Shown here piece after piece: positions 50,729 through 59,698 of a DNA stretch of 64,000 nt. The notes beneath the pieces are model-generated. The model was given only the letters and a program-made list of their open reading frames with translations. It did not search any database and was not told the origin of the DNA. The stretch comes from Rhodosalinus halophilus (GTDB taxonomy: Bacteria; Pseudomonadota; Alphaproteobacteria; Rhodobacterales; Rhodobacteraceae), in contig NZ_QNTQ01000005.1 in assembly GCF_003298775.1 (NCBI RefSeq), positions 186,001 to 250,000 on the forward strand. Direction: 5' to 3'. The position numbers were made by a program, and so were the translations under genes. Numbering within the stretch: position 1 is the first letter of the stretch; each line of letters starts with the position of its first letter.

Positions 50729-50929
50729 TCAGCGCTGCTCGGCCATCCACTTGTCGAGTTCCTCGCGCGCCTGCTCCTTGCTCTTGCCGTAGCGCTGCTG
50801 GATCAGGCCCTCGAGCTGTTCGCGGTCGCCGGCGGCCTGCTGAACATCATCCTCGGTCAGTTCGCCCCAGCGCTCTCGGATGCGCCCGGTCATTTCCTTC
50901 CAGCGCCCCTGGATCTGGTCCCAGTTCAT
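50729..50929 (-). CDS. CsbD-family stress protein
   Basis: A 66-residue protein starting MNWDQIQGRWKEMTGRIRER, the CsbD/YjbJ pattern. AAGGAGG lies ten bases before the ATG. CsbD proteins are abundant general-stress proteins of unknown molecular role. A GGAAC-N17-CCTT site lies upstream on the same strand. Confidence 0.92.
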   Translation of the reverse strand: MNWDQIQGRWKEMTGRIRERWGELTEDDVQQAAGDREQLEGLIQQRYGKSKEQAREELDKWMAEQR

Positions 50930-50971
50930 CACGTCCTCCTTTGGCAACGTCGTCTTGGTTTCCTGCGAAGA

Positions 50972-50997
50972 AAGGCGGCGCGATCGGGTGAAGTTCC
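50972..50997 (-). promoter_or_regulatory. Weak EcfG-type promoter candidate
   Basis: Minus strand GGAAC (50997-50993), 17-base spacer, CCTT (50975-50972), one mismatch to CGTT. It would give the csbD gene a leader of about 35-40 bases. Confidence 0.4.
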
Positions 50998-51010
50998 GCC
51001 CTTGCAGGCA

Positions 51011-51035
51011 GGAACCCTGCGCCGGGCGATCCGTT
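51011..51035 (+). promoter_or_regulatory. EcfG-type promoter, exact match
   Basis: GGAAC at 51011, 16-base spacer, CGTT at 51032. It lies 63 bases ahead of the DUF892 gene. A -35 on the opposite strand lies 14 bases away, so the gap again has diverging promoters. Confidence 0.75.
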
Positions 51036-51097
51036 GAGAGACAGACGGCGGGCGCGCCGCGCCTGCCCCCGAGTTTCGGAAGAAGGAGATCGCTGCC

Positions 51098-51592
51098 ATG
51101 GCGACCGATGATCTGAAAGACCTCTATATCGAGCAGGTGCAGGACATGCACAGCGCCTGCAAGCAATCCGAGGACATCACCCGCAAGCTGGTCGAGGCGG
51201 CCTCCAACGATGATCTGAAGGACGCGCTCCAGCGCGGCGTCGAGGGTATCGAGCGCGGCCGCGATACCATGGCGCAGCTCGCGAAGGCCCACGGCGCAGA
51301 GGCGGACGGCCGCCACAGCAAGGCGATGGAAGGCCTCGTCGCGGAATCCGAAAAGGACGTCTTCGGCGAGCGTTTCACCGACGAGGATACGCGCGATGCG
51401 GCGATCATCGCCGAGTATCAGCGCATGGCGCACTACGCCATCGCAGGCTACGGCACGATCCGCGCCTTCGCCCAGCGGCTCAAGCTGGATTCCGATGCCG
51501 CAGCCGCGCAGGAGTGCCTGGACAAGTCCTACGACGGCGACCGCAAGTTTACCGAGATCGCGACCGGACATGTGAACCGCGACGCGGCGTGA
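51098..51592 (+). CDS. Ferritin-like DUF892 (YciE/YciF-type) protein
   Basis: A 164-residue four-helix-bundle protein: LKDLYIEQVQDMHSACKQSE at the N-terminus, the repeated carboxylate/histidine pairs expected for a di-metal site, and the C-terminal EIATGHVNRDAA. DUF892 proteins (YciE/YciF) are stress-induced and ferritin-like. It has an exact stress promoter and a terminator at 51650. Confidence 0.9.
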   Translation: MATDDLKDLYIEQVQDMHSACKQSEDITRKLVEAASNDDLKDALQRGVEGIERGRDTMAQLAKAHGAEADGRHSKAMEGLVAESEKDVFGERFTDEDTRDAAIIAEYQRMAHYAIAGYGTIRAFAQRLKLDSDAAAAQECLDKSYDGDRKFTEIATGHVNRDAA

Positions 51593-51922
51593 TTTCCGGT
51601 TTTCCCTCACCGTCGGCGCGGCTTGATCCCTGGGACGCGTCGGCCACCTGCCCGTGCAGCCTTTGCTGCGCGGGCCTTTTCGGTGCACTGCGCCTGGCTT
51701 CGTGTCGACCGGCACGTCAGCAGTAGGGGAAACGTCCCGCATCCGCCTGCGCAAAGACAACCGCCGCCACCTGTGGGCGGGGGGTTACTTCGGGCGGTGT
51801 CGGTATTCTGGGAAGGTGGGCGACTGCGGCGGGGACAGATGCCACAGCCGCCCGGGGACCGGCCGGGTCGAGACCCGACACAGCCCGTCAACTAATTCGA
51901 ATGGCCTCGAGTTCCCGTGAGG
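51593..51922 (+). other. 330-base gap with a terminator and no supported gene
   Basis: After the DUF892 stop there is a terminator (51650-51680). The remaining part has short open frames on the plus strand (up to about 90 codons) with no family resemblance and no good ribosome binding site, so I leave them out. Confidence 0.5.
51650..51680 (+). terminator. Intrinsic terminator after the DUF892 gene
   Basis: Eleven-base stem GCCCGTGCAGC/GCTGCGCGGGC with one G-T wobble, loop CTTT, followed by CTTTT. Confidence 0.8.
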
Positions 51923-52108
51923 TCAGCGAATGCCGCGGGGTGCGGCAATCTGACCCGGAATCTTCTTGCAGCTCTGGGCGGGCGCCCGTGCCGGGATGCG
52001 CGAGGGAGCGGGTTTCGGCTCTGGCGGCAACAGGCCCTCGAGCCAGCCGCCGAGCACTTCCTTCCAACCGCTCTTCGGCCGCGGGCGGGCAGGTTCAGCT
52101 TGAGGCAT
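51923..52108 (-). CDS. Small proline-rich basic protein
   Basis: A 61-residue protein starting MPQAEPARPRPKSGWKEVLG, with a Pro/Ala/Arg-rich C-terminal half and a central amphipathic segment (WKEVLGGWLEGLL). An AGGAGG site lies six bases before the ATG and a GGAAC-N17-GGTT promoter lies at 52171-52146, both supporting a real gene. I do not recognise a family. Confidence 0.55.
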   Translation of the reverse strand: MPQAEPARPRPKSGWKEVLGGWLEGLLPPEPKPAPSRIPARAPAQSCKKIPGQIAAPRGIR

Positions 52109-52145
52109 TGTCGACCTCCTGGGCATCGTTGGTTGACGAAAGAGA

Positions 52146-52171
52146 AACCCGTCCCCCGCCATCCTGGTTCC
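52146..52171 (-). promoter_or_regulatory. EcfG-type promoter candidate, near-palindromic
   Basis: Minus strand GGAAC (52171-52167), 17-base spacer, GGTT (52149-52146). On the plus strand the same bases read GAAAC-N17-GGTT (52144-52169), one mismatch, so the site is nearly bidirectional like the one at 28400. Confidence 0.55.
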
Positions 52172-52365
52172 GTTCGAACGGCGAGGCCGTGACGCCCTGC
52201 GGCGCGCGCGCATTGGCCGGGATGTGCCGAAAAGGGAGGGCGGCCGCGCCGGGGACGCGACCGCCCTGGGGAGGGACAGGCACCTCTTTTCAAAGGCGCA
52301 ACCGAACAACATCCAAATGCGCCTTTTGTTCCCGCGCTGGGTGGAAGCCGCCGCGACGATGCGCA

Positions 52366-52391
52366 GGAACGCGAGGCCGGCTCCGGATGTT
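52366..52391 (+). promoter_or_regulatory. Weak EcfG-type promoter candidate
   Basis: GGAAC at 52366, 17-base spacer, TGTT at 52388, one mismatch to CGTT. The FNT gene starts at 52417 with a good AAGGAGG site between. Confidence 0.45.
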
Positions 52392-52416
52392 GGCCGCGCG
52401 ACCCCAAGGAGGCCCG

Positions 52417-53280
52417 ATGCCGGAACGCGAGCAGGACCACCAGCGGCGGGACGCCGCCCCCTTCGATCCGCGCGAGCGCGAGGAGATCGAGAGCCGCACG
52501 CCGATCTCGCCGCCCGCCGTCTTCGAGGTGATCCGCCGCGCCGGCCGGCGCGAGACCGGCCGGCCGGCCGCCGCGCTGCTCGCGTCCGGCCTGGTGGCGG
52601 GTGTGGCGATCGGCTTCTCGCTGCTGACCGAGGCGCTGTTGCGGGCGCATCTGCCCGATACCGATTGGCGGCCGCTGGTCGACAACTTCGGCTATACCGT
52701 GGGCTTCCTGATCGTCATCAAGGGGCAGATGCAGCTCTTCACCGAGAACACCATCACCGCGGTCTGCCCCGCGCTCGAGACGCCTAACCGCGAGACGCTC
52801 GCCGGGCTGCTGCGGCTCTGGGCGCTCGTGCTTTCCGCCAATCTCGTCGGCGCCGCCGGTTTCGGCATGGCGCTCTGGCTCACGCAGGGCATGCAGCCCG
52901 AGATATGGGAAGCCGCGCGCGCTATCGCCGCGCACGGCACGGGTTTCACCGCAGGCGAGACGCTGGCGCGCGGCATCGGTGCGGGCTGGCTGATCGCGGC
53001 GCTGGTCTGGATCATGTCGACGACCGAGCGCGCGCACATGCCCCTGATCATGGCGCTGACCTATGTCATCGCGCTCGCCGGGTTCACCCATGTCGTCGCC
53101 GGCACGGTCGAGGCCGCCGTCGCGGCACTCGCTGGAGATCTCGCGCCCGGCGCGGCCGTTTTCCGCGTCTTTCTGCCGACGCTCGCAGGCAACATCCTGG
53201 GCGGCACGGTGCTCTTCACCCTGCTGACCTGGGCGCAGATCCGCGCCGAGCTCCACCGGCAGCGCACCGGCCGGGGCTGA
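52417..53280 (+). CDS. Formate/nitrite transporter family protein (YfdC-like)
   Basis: A 287-residue membrane protein with six spans after a charged 45-residue N-terminus. FNT-like features are AGVAIGFSLLTEALLRAHLP, LVIVIKGQMQLFTENTITAV-type segment (residues about 105-125) and GFTHVVAGTVEAAVAALAGD. The pattern is nearer YfdC than the classical FocA/NirC channels, so the transported ion is uncertain. AAGGAGG precedes the ATG. Confidence 0.82.
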   Translation: MPEREQDHQRRDAAPFDPREREEIESRTPISPPAVFEVIRRAGRRETGRPAAALLASGLVAGVAIGFSLLTEALLRAHLPDTDWRPLVDNFGYTVGFLIVIKGQMQLFTENTITAVCPALETPNRETLAGLLRLWALVLSANLVGAAGFGMALWLTQGMQPEIWEAARAIAAHGTGFTAGETLARGIGAGWLIAALVWIMSTTERAHMPLIMALTYVIALAGFTHVVAGTVEAAVAALAGDLAPGAAVFRVFLPTLAGNILGGTVLFTLLTWAQIRAELHRQRTGRG

Positions 53281-53293
53281 CGGGCGGCGCAGC

Positions 53294-54346
53294 TCACCTG
53301 TTGGGCCGAAGCGTCAGGTTCTGCGCGCCGTTGGGCATCCAGGAGGCCGGCGCCTCGGTGCTCTGCAGCCTGTCCCGGCTGGGCGGCACGCCGAATTGCG
53401 CCCGATAGGCGCGCGAGAAATGCTCGGACGAGACGAACCCCGCGGTCACGGCGACCTCGGTCACGGAAAGATCGGTCTGCTGGAGCAGCCGGTGCGCGAG
53501 ATTGAGCCGCAGCTGTCGGTAGAAGCGGCTGGGCGAGACGCCGTAGACGATGCGGAAATCGCGCTCCATCTGGCGCTGCGAGATACCGAGCCGCCCGGCG
53601 AGTTCCGGCACCGAAAGGGGCTCTTCCAGGGTCTGTTCCATGATGCGCACGGCTTCGCCGATGCGGGCGTTCACCGCGCTCTCGCGCGGCAGCGGGTCCG
53701 AGGCCCGCAGGTTCCGCGCGGCGTCCGGGTGGTGATGCAACAGGTGCCGCGCCACCTGATCCGCGAGGCCGGGGCCGTCGGTGAGCGCCAGCAGATGCAG
53801 CATCAGGTCGAGATTGGCGAGCGCGCCCGCCGAGGTCGCCACGCGCCCGTCGATCTCGAAGGCAGCGTCCGTCACCTCGATGTCCGGGTGGAGTTCGCGC
53901 AGCGGCGAGGCCGCGTCCCAATGCGCCGCCGCCTTGCGCCCCGACAAAAGCCCCGCCTGCGCCAGCGCGACCGAGCCCGTCTCGATCCCGACGACCGTCG
54001 CGCCGTGCCGCGCCACCTGTCGCAGCGCGCTGGCGACGCCGGGCGCGCGGCAATGGGTCTTGGCCTCGAAGCTCGCCAGCACGAAGGTCGCGCAGTCGGG
54101 CCGCAAGGCATCGAGCCCGCCGGAGACGACATGCGCCTGACCGTCGCTGGAGATCACCTTCGGCCCGCCGGTCGACAGAAGCCGCCAGGAATAGCGATCC
54201 TCGCCGAGCAGCCAGTTGGCGAGAAAGAGCGGCTCGGTCAGCAGCATGAGCCCCAGCGACGAGAAGCGCGGCATCAGGAGGAACTGGACCTCGCGGCTCA
54301 GCGGCTTCTCGACGCGCGGCTCGCGTGTCGCGTCACGTTTCGTCAT
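53294..54346 (-). CDS. GlxA-type AraC-family transcriptional regulator
   Basis: A 350-residue regulator. Residues about 20-190 form a class I glutamine amidotransferase-like (DJ-1/PfpI) domain (FVLASFEAKTHCRAPGVASAL, GIETGSVALAQAGLL); residues about 240-335 are an AraC HTH (AGRLGISQRQMERDFRIVYG, VAVTAGFVSSEHFSRAYRAQ FG). Relatives control carnitine, arginine or choline-derived compound use. I start it at ATG 54346, since longer upstream frames run into the neighbouring promoter. It is divergent from the SDR gene. Confidence 0.88.
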   Translation of the reverse strand: MTKRDATREPRVEKPLSREVQFLLMPRFSSLGLMLLTEPLFLANWLLGEDRYSWRLLSTGGPKVISSDGQAHVVSGGLDALRPDCATFVLASFEAKTHCRAPGVASALRQVARHGATVVGIETGSVALAQAGLLSGRKAAAHWDAASPLRELHPDIEVTDAAFEIDGRVATSAGALANLDLMLHLLALTDGPGLADQVARHLLHHHPDAARNLRASDPLPRESAVNARIGEAVRIMEQTLEEPLSVPELAGRLGISQRQMERDFRIVYGVSPSRFYRQLRLNLAHRLLQQTDLSVTEVAVTAGFVSSEHFSRAYRAQFGVPPSRDRLQSTEAPASWMPNGAQNLTLRPNR

Positions 54347-54473
54347 GGGCCGGACGCTACGGCGGATCGGCCTCGAAGCCCAGCAAGATCCGGCAAAGCG
54401 TCGTCGAAAATCGTCAAGCACGGGACCGCGGGCGCATGTCCGGTGTCCGCGTCCGGGCGGAAAGGGGCACACG

Positions 54474-55238
54474 ATGCGCTTCGACGGCAAGAGGGTTCTC
54501 GTCACCGGCGGCGCCGGCGGGATCGGCGCGGCGACGGTGGCCGCCTTCCGCGACGAGGGTGCGACGGTGGCGCTCGGAACCCGGAGGGCCCAGGCCTTCG
54601 AGGGCTTCGCAGCCCGTCACGGCGCGGAGCGCGTTCACCCAGTGGTCGCCGACCTCGCCACCCCGGAGGGCTGCCGCAGCATGGTCGCCGCGGCGCTCGA
54701 GGCGCTCGGCGGCCTCGATGTGCTGGTCAACGCGGCCGGCGTCTATCTGGAAGCGGCGATCGAGGCGGTGGATGACGACCACTGGAACAGGACGCTCGCC
54801 GTCGATCTCTCGGCGCCCTTCTTCTGCACCCAGGCGGCGCTTCCCGAGCTGGGCGCGCGCGGCGGCAACGTGGTGAACGTGGCCTCCGACGCGGCGCTGA
54901 TCGGTCAGCCGCTGGCCGTGCCCTACTGCGCCGCCAAGGCCGGGCTGGTGAACATGACCAGGGCCATGGCGCTGGAACTCGCCGGGTCGGTGCGGGTGAA
55001 CGCGGTCTGCCCCTCCAACGTCGACACGCCGATGATCCGCGGCGCAGCCGAGGCGAGCGGCGATCCCGACGCCTATATGCGCTGGGCCGAGAGCTACGCG
55101 CCCCAGGGCCGGATGGCGCAGCCCGAGGAGGTCGCCGCCGCGATCCTCTGGCTCGCGTCCGACGAGGCCGGCTTCGTTACCGGCGCCGCGCTGCCCGTCG
55201 ACGGCGCGCGCACCGCCGGAGTCACCCTGTCGCGCTGA
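54474..55238 (+). CDS. SDR-family oxidoreductase
   Basis: A 254-residue short-chain dehydrogenase: TGGAGGIG at residues 11-18, NAAG motif, NVASD with the catalytic serine, and YCAAK as YxxxK. The C-terminus (GAALPVDGARTAGVTLSR) resembles the usual GxxxxVDGG ending. It is divergent from the GlxA-type regulator, which may control it. Substrate unknown. Confidence 0.88.
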   Translation: MRFDGKRVLVTGGAGGIGAATVAAFRDEGATVALGTRRAQAFEGFAARHGAERVHPVVADLATPEGCRSMVAAALEALGGLDVLVNAAGVYLEAAIEAVDDDHWNRTLAVDLSAPFFCTQAALPELGARGGNVVNVASDAALIGQPLAVPYCAAKAGLVNMTRAMALELAGSVRVNAVCPSNVDTPMIRGAAEASGDPDAYMRWAESYAPQGRMAQPEEVAAAILWLASDEAGFVTGAALPVDGARTAGVTLSR

Positions 55239-55287
55239 GCCGGGCCCGGCGCAGGCGCACCGCGCCGGGATCGTCTGTCCCCCGTGG

Positions 55288-55989
55288 TCATCCTTCGCGC
55301 GGCGGGATGTCGAGCGCCCGCTGCACCGCGGGACGGGCGAGGAAGCGGTCGAGATAGGCGACCGTCCGCGGATGCGTCTCCCAGCCGACCATCTCCTTCG
55401 CGCCGTAGAAGTCGAGCGCGCCGAGCCAGGGCGCCAGCGCCATGTCGGCAATCGAGTAGTCGCCCGCGATCCACTCGCGCCCCTCGAGCGCGGTCTCCAC
55501 CACGCCGAGCAGGCGCTTCGTCTCGCCGATGTAACGCTCGCGCGGGATCGGATCCTCGACCTCCGCGCCCTTGAACTTCACGAAGAAGCCGAGCTGGCCG
55601 AACATCGGCCCCGGCCCGCCCATCTGGAACATCAGCCACTGGATCGTCTCGTAGCGTGCCCGCGGATCGGCGGGCAGGAACTGTCCCGTCTTCTCGGCCA
55701 GATAGATCAGGATCGCCCCCGACTCGAACAGACCCACCGGCCGGCCGTCGGGCCCGTTCGGGTCGATGACGGCGGGAATCTTGTTGTTTGGATTGAGCGA
55801 CAGGAACTCGGGGCTCTTCACGTCCGCATCGTCGAGCGTCACCCGGTGCGCCTCGTAGGGCAGCCCGGACTCCTCCAGAAACGTCGAGATCTTGATGCCG
55901 TTCGGGGTGGGAAAGGAATACAGTTGCAGGATCTGCGGGTTCTGCGCCGGCCAGCGCCGGGTGATCGGAAAATCGTCGAGCGATGCCAT
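55288..55989 (-). CDS. Glutathione S-transferase (YghU/nu-class-like)
   Basis: A 233-residue protein: thioredoxin-like N-terminal domain with LYSFPTPNGIKISTFLEESG, the cis-proline loop NKIPAVIDP and FESGAILIYLAEKTG, then an all-helical C-terminal domain with SIADMALAPWL. The TPNGxK motif is characteristic of YghU/YfcG-type enzymes that bind two glutathiones. It would act on disulfides or peroxides. Confidence 0.88.
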   Translation of the reverse strand: MASLDDFPITRRWPAQNPQILQLYSFPTPNGIKISTFLEESGLPYEAHRVTLDDADVKSPEFLSLNPNNKIPAVIDPNGPDGRPVGLFESGAILIYLAEKTGQFLPADPRARYETIQWLMFQMGGPGPMFGQLGFFVKFKGAEVEDPIPRERYIGETKRLLGVVETALEGREWIAGDYSIADMALAPWLGALDFYGAKEMVGWETHPRTVAYLDRFLARPAVQRALDIPPREG

Positions 55990-56112
55990 TCTGGTCTCCT
56001 GTTGCGGTAAGACGCCAACATAGACGTCACCGCGGCGGGCGAAACCGTCAGACTTGTGCGCCGGCGCCGGATCCGCCATGCGCCGGCGCGGGTATCAAGG
56101 AGGATTTGACAG

Positions 56113-56919
56113 GTGCAGGAACTCATGGATACGGCCGCGGGCTACGGCCCGCTGGTCTGGAACGCCGTCAAGGCGCTCGCGGTCCTGATCGTCGGCTGGA
56201 TCGTCGCCGGCATCGTCAGCGGGATGGTCCGCCGGCGGGTCAACGCAACCCCGCGGATCGACAGGACGCTCGGCAATTTCGCCGCCAGCCTGGTGAAATG
56301 GGTGCTGCTGCTCGTCGTGCTGATCGCCGTGCTGGGCATCTTCGGCATTCAGGCCACCAGCCTCGTCGCCATCCTCGGCGCCGCGACGCTCGCGATCGGG
56401 CTCGCCCTGCAGGGCACGCTCTCGGACCTCGCCGCGGGCGTCATGCTGATCGTCTTCCGCCCCTACAAGGTCGGGCAGTATGTCGATATCGGCGGCACCG
56501 CCGGGACGGTGCAGAACCTCGACCTGTTCGTGACGGAACTGGTGACGCCGGACAACGTGCAGATCATCATGCCCAACGGACAGGCCTGGGGCTCGATCAT
56601 CACCAACTACTCGGCGCACGACACGCGCCGGCTGGATCTGACCTTCGGCATCGACTACGGCGACGACGCCGAGCGCGCGATGGGCATCATCCTGCGGATC
56701 GCGGAGGCCGACCCGCGCGTGATGGACGATCCGCTCCCCTGGACACGGGTGGTCGGTCTCGGCGAGAGCAGCGTGGACCTGGGCGTTCGCCTGTGGTGCG
56801 CCGCGGACGATTACTGGGAGCTGAAGTTCGACATGCTCAAGCGCGTGAAGGAGGCCTTCGACGCAGAGGGCGTGACCATCCCCTATCCGCATTCGGTCGA
56901 GATTCAGAAGAGCGTGTGA
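56113..56919 (+). CDS. Small mechanosensitive ion channel (MscS family)
   Basis: A 268-residue MscS-type channel: three N-terminal helices, with pore helix GAATLAIGLALQGTLSDLAA (about residues 95-115), then the beta-domain PYKVGQYVDIGGTAGTVQ and C-terminal VTIPYPHSVEI. The GTG at 56113, ten bases after AAGGAGG, is preferred to an ATG at 56125. It relieves osmotic pressure by letting solutes out on membrane tension. Confidence 0.9.
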   Translation: MQELMDTAAGYGPLVWNAVKALAVLIVGWIVAGIVSGMVRRRVNATPRIDRTLGNFAASLVKWVLLLVVLIAVLGIFGIQATSLVAILGAATLAIGLALQGTLSDLAAGVMLIVFRPYKVGQYVDIGGTAGTVQNLDLFVTELVTPDNVQIIMPNGQAWGSIITNYSAHDTRRLDLTFGIDYGDDAERAMGIILRIAEADPRVMDDPLPWTRVVGLGESSVDLGVRLWCAADDYWELKFDMLKRVKEAFDAEGVTIPYPHSVEIQKSV

Positions 56920-56944
56920 GCGCCCCGCACCCCAGGCGGGCGGC

Positions 56945-57766
56945 TCAACCGGATTTCACCAGATCGTCCAGCGCCCGCAGCCGCCGGAGAAGCTCCGGCA
57001 TCGCCTCCAGCGGCACCATGTTGGGTCCGTCGCTGGGCGCGTGGTCGGGATCGTCGTGCGCCTCGATGAAGACCGCGGCCACGCCGACGGCCACCGCCGC
57101 CCGCGCGAGCGGCGCCACGAACTCGCGCTGGCCGCCCGAACTCGTCCCCTGCCCGCCGGGCAACTGCACCGAGTGTGTGGCGTCGAAGACCACCGGATAG
57201 CCCGTGCGCGCCATGATCGGCAGCGCGCGCATGTCCGAGACGAGCATGTTATAGCCGAAGCTCGCGCCCCGCTCGCAGAGCAGGATGCGCGTGTTCCCGG
57301 TGCTGGCGACCTTCTCGGCCACGTTCGCCATGTCCCAGGGCGCGAGGAACTGCCCCTTCTTGATGTTGATGGCGGCCCCGGTGCGGCCGGCGGCAAGCAG
57401 CAGATCGGTCTGCCGGCAGAGGAATGCCGGGATCTGCAGCACGTCCACGACCTCGGCGACCGGCGCGCAATGGTCCGGCGCATGCACGTCGGTGAGCACG
57501 GGAACGCCGATCTCGGCCCGCACGGCGGCGAGGATTTCCAGCCCTTCCTCCATGCCTATGCCGCGCTTGCCGGCCAGGGACGAGCGGTTGGCCTTGTCGT
57601 AACTCGCCTTGAAGATGAAGCGCGTGCCCGCCAGCTCGGCCGCCCTGGCCAGCCGCTCGGCCAGCATCAGCGCGTGATCGCGCGATTCGAGCTGACAGGG
57701 TCCGGCGATCAGCGCGAAGGGACGGTCCTGCGCGATCTCGATGTCGCCTACCGTGACGGTCGTCAT
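56945..57766 (-). CDS. kdsA: 3-deoxy-8-phosphooctulonate synthase
   Basis: A 273-residue Kds[61 protein letters not shown] and [11 protein letters not shown] are all family hallmarks. It condenses phosphoenolpyruvate with arabinose-5-phosphate to give KDO-8-phosphate. It overlaps kdsB by four bases (ATGA) and is third in the kdsD-kdsB-kdsA operon. Confidence 0.97.
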   Translation of the reverse strand: MTTVTVGDIEIAQDRPFALIAGPCQLESRDHALMLAERLARAAELAGTRFIFKASYDKANRSSLAGKRGIGMEEGLEILAAVRAEIGVPVLTDVHAPDHCAPVAEVVDVLQIPAFLCRQTDLLLAAGRTGAAINIKKGQFLAPWDMANVAEKVASTGNTRILLCERGASFGYNMLVSDMRALPIMARTGYPVVFDATHSVQLPGGQGTSSGGQREFVAPLARAAVAVGVAAVFIEAHDDPDHAPSDGPNMVPLEAMPELLRRLRALDDLVKSG

Positions 57767-58554
57767 GCGATCCCTTCCTCGGCGAGCGCGGCCTCGATAC
57801 GGGTCACGTCCACCGGATTGTTGAGTTCCCAGAAGGCGCGGCCGCGCGCTTCGACCTCGATGCAGTGCACCGCCGTCCCGTTTTCGAGAAAGCGCAGCTG
57901 TTCGAGGCCCTCGGCCCGCTCCAGCGGCCCTTCCGCCCAGCCGGCATAGGCCGTGAGCGCTGCAGGGCGGTAGGCGTAGACGCCGACATGATGCCACACC
58001 GGCGGGGGCGCGCCGGGATCGCCGACATGCGGCAGCACCTCCTTGGAAAAGTAGAGCGCCCGCCCGTCCCCGCGAAAGACCGCCGTGGTCCCCCCCACAC
58101 GGCCCGCGCGCCGATCTTCAAGAAGCTGTGTCAGCGCCTCGTGCGAGCAGCGCAGGACAGGGGTGGCCATCTGCACGGAGGCGTCGCTCTCCATGGCCTC
58201 GATCAAGGCCTCGACGAACCAGGGCGGCGTGAGCGGCGCGTCGCCCTGAAGGTTCACGATCACGTCCGGGACGGGATCCATCCGGGCCAGCGCCTCGGCG
58301 CAGCGCTCGGTTCCGTTGCGCGCGAAGGCGGATGTCATCACGACCGAGGCGCCGAAGCCGCGCGCCGCCTCGGCGATGCGGTCGTCGTCGGTGGCGACAT
58401 GCACCTCGGCCACGCCGCGCACGGCCTGCGCCGCCTCCCAGCTGCGGCGGATCAGCGGCTTGGCGCCGCCCGTCGCGCCGCGCAGCGGCACGAGCGGCTT
58501 GCCGGGATAGCGCGTCGAGGCGTAGCGCGCCGGGATGACGATGGCCACGCGCAT
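57763..58554 (-). CDS. kdsB: 3-deoxy-manno-octulosonate cytidylyltransferase
   Basis: A 263-residue CMP-KDO synthetase: [17 protein letters not shown] at the N-terminus, [14 protein letters not shown], and the C-terminal [17 protein letters not shown]. The NLQGDAP segment differs from the more usual NVQGDEP, and the protein is close to the capsule-type (KpsU) branch, so it may serve capsule as well as LPS. It overlaps kdsD by one base. Confidence 0.92.
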   Translation of the reverse strand: MRVAIVIPARYASTRYPGKPLVPLRGATGGAKPLIRRSWEAAQAVRGVAEVHVATDDDRIAEAARGFGASVVMTSAFARNGTERCAEALARMDPVPDVIVNLQGDAPLTPPWFVEALIEAMESDASVQMATPVLRCSHEALTQLLEDRRAGRVGGTTAVFRGDGRALYFSKEVLPHVGDPGAPPPVWHHVGVYAYRPAALTAYAGWAEGPLERAEGLEQLRFLENGTAVHCIEVEARGRAFWELNNPVDVTRIEAALAEEGIA

Positions 58555-59528
58555 CAGGCCGCGCCCACCCGGAGCGCGTCGTGGATATGGATGAGGCCGA
58601 GCAGCTCGCCCGCGTCGTCGACGGCGAAGAGCGCGCTGATCTTGTTCTCGTTCATGATGCCGATGGCCTCGGTCACGAGCGCGTCTGGCCGGATCGTGCG
58701 GGGCGAACGCGTCGCGACCTCGCCCGCGCGCCGATCCATCAGACCGTCGAGGTTGCGGCGCAGGTCGCCGTCGGTGATGACGCCGGCCAGCCGCCCCTCT
58801 GCGAGCACCGCCGCGACGCCGAAGCCCTTTTGGCTCATCACGACGAGCGTCTCGCCCATCGGCGTTTCGGGCGCGACGACCGGCAGCTCGTCGCCGGTAT
58901 GCATCACCGCCGAGACCTGCAGAAGCTGCGCGCCCAGGGTGCCGCCCGGATGGAAGGCGAGAAAGTCGGCCCGGTCGAATCCGCGTTGCCGCATCAGCGC
59001 CACCGCCAGCGCGTCCCCCAGCGCCATGGTGAGCGTGGTCGATGTGGTGGGCGCCATCCCGATCGCGCAGGCCTCGGGCGCGTCGGGCAGGGTCAGAACA
59101 TGCGTTGCGGCGCGCGCCAGCGAACTCTCCGGCTTGCGGGTGATCGCGATCAGCGGGATGCCGAAGCGCTTGGTATGCGCGATCATGTCGGCGAGCTCGC
59201 GCGTCTCCCCGGAGTTCGAGATCAGGATCACCGCGTCCGAGCGAGTGATCATCCCCAGATCGCCGTGACTCGCTTCGGCCGGATGCACGGACTGCGCCGG
59301 CGTGCCGGTCGAGGCGAGCGTCGCCGCGATCTTGCCGGCCACATGGCCGGACTTGCCGATGCCAGAAACCACGATGCGGCCCGGCACCCCGATGAGCAGC
59401 GACGCGACCGCGTCGAAGCTCGCAGGCAGCTCGTCGATGAGCCGGGCGAGCGCCGCCTGTTCGGTGGCGAGCACCTCGCGGGCGATCTCGGAAGCGGAGG
59501 GTTGGCGGGGCGTGTCGGGCGCGGTCAT
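58554..59528 (-). CDS. kdsD: Arabinose-5-phosphate isomerase (KdsD/KpsF family)
   Basis: A 324-residue protein with a SIS domain (residues about 40-175: IVVSGIGKSGHVAGKIAATL ASTG, ISNSGETRE) and two CBS domains (about 205-320: VMSQKGFGVAAVLAEGRLAG, SALFAVDDAGELLG). It converts ribulose-5-phosphate to arabinose-5-phosphate, the first step to KDO. It is the first gene of the operon and ends in a one-base overlap (TGATG) with kdsB. Confidence 0.94.
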   Translation of the reverse strand: MTAPDTPRQPSASEIAREVLATEQAALARLIDELPASFDAVASLLIGVPGRIVVSGIGKSGHVAGKIAATLASTGTPAQSVHPAEASHGDLGMITRSDAVILISNSGETRELADMIAHTKRFGIPLIAITRKPESSLARAATHVLTLPDAPEACAIGMAPTTSTTLTMALGDALAVALMRQRGFDRADFLAFHPGGTLGAQLLQVSAVMHTGDELPVVAPETPMGETLVVMSQKGFGVAAVLAEGRLAGVITDGDLRRNLDGLMDRRAGEVATRSPRTIRPDALVTEAIGIMNENKISALFAVDDAGELLGLIHIHDALRVGAA

Positions 59529-59698
59529 CTCGGGGCTCGCATCGGCTGGCCCCTCATACCCCGAGCGCGGCCGCTGTCCAACCCGGCCCTCGCGTCCCTG
59601 CGGCCCAGGTCGGAGCGCGCCGCGTGCGGGCGAACGGATACCCTGCGGCATGTCGCGAATCGTCAGGTCCGTCGTGCAAGAGCGGATAGGCTCGCGGC

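Larger units (their letters stand above)
52109..52416 (+). other. 308-base gap with two opposed stress promoters
   Basis: Contains a minus-strand promoter (52146-52171) for the small protein and a plus-strand promoter (52366-52391) for the FNT gene. No other gene is supported. Confidence 0.5.
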
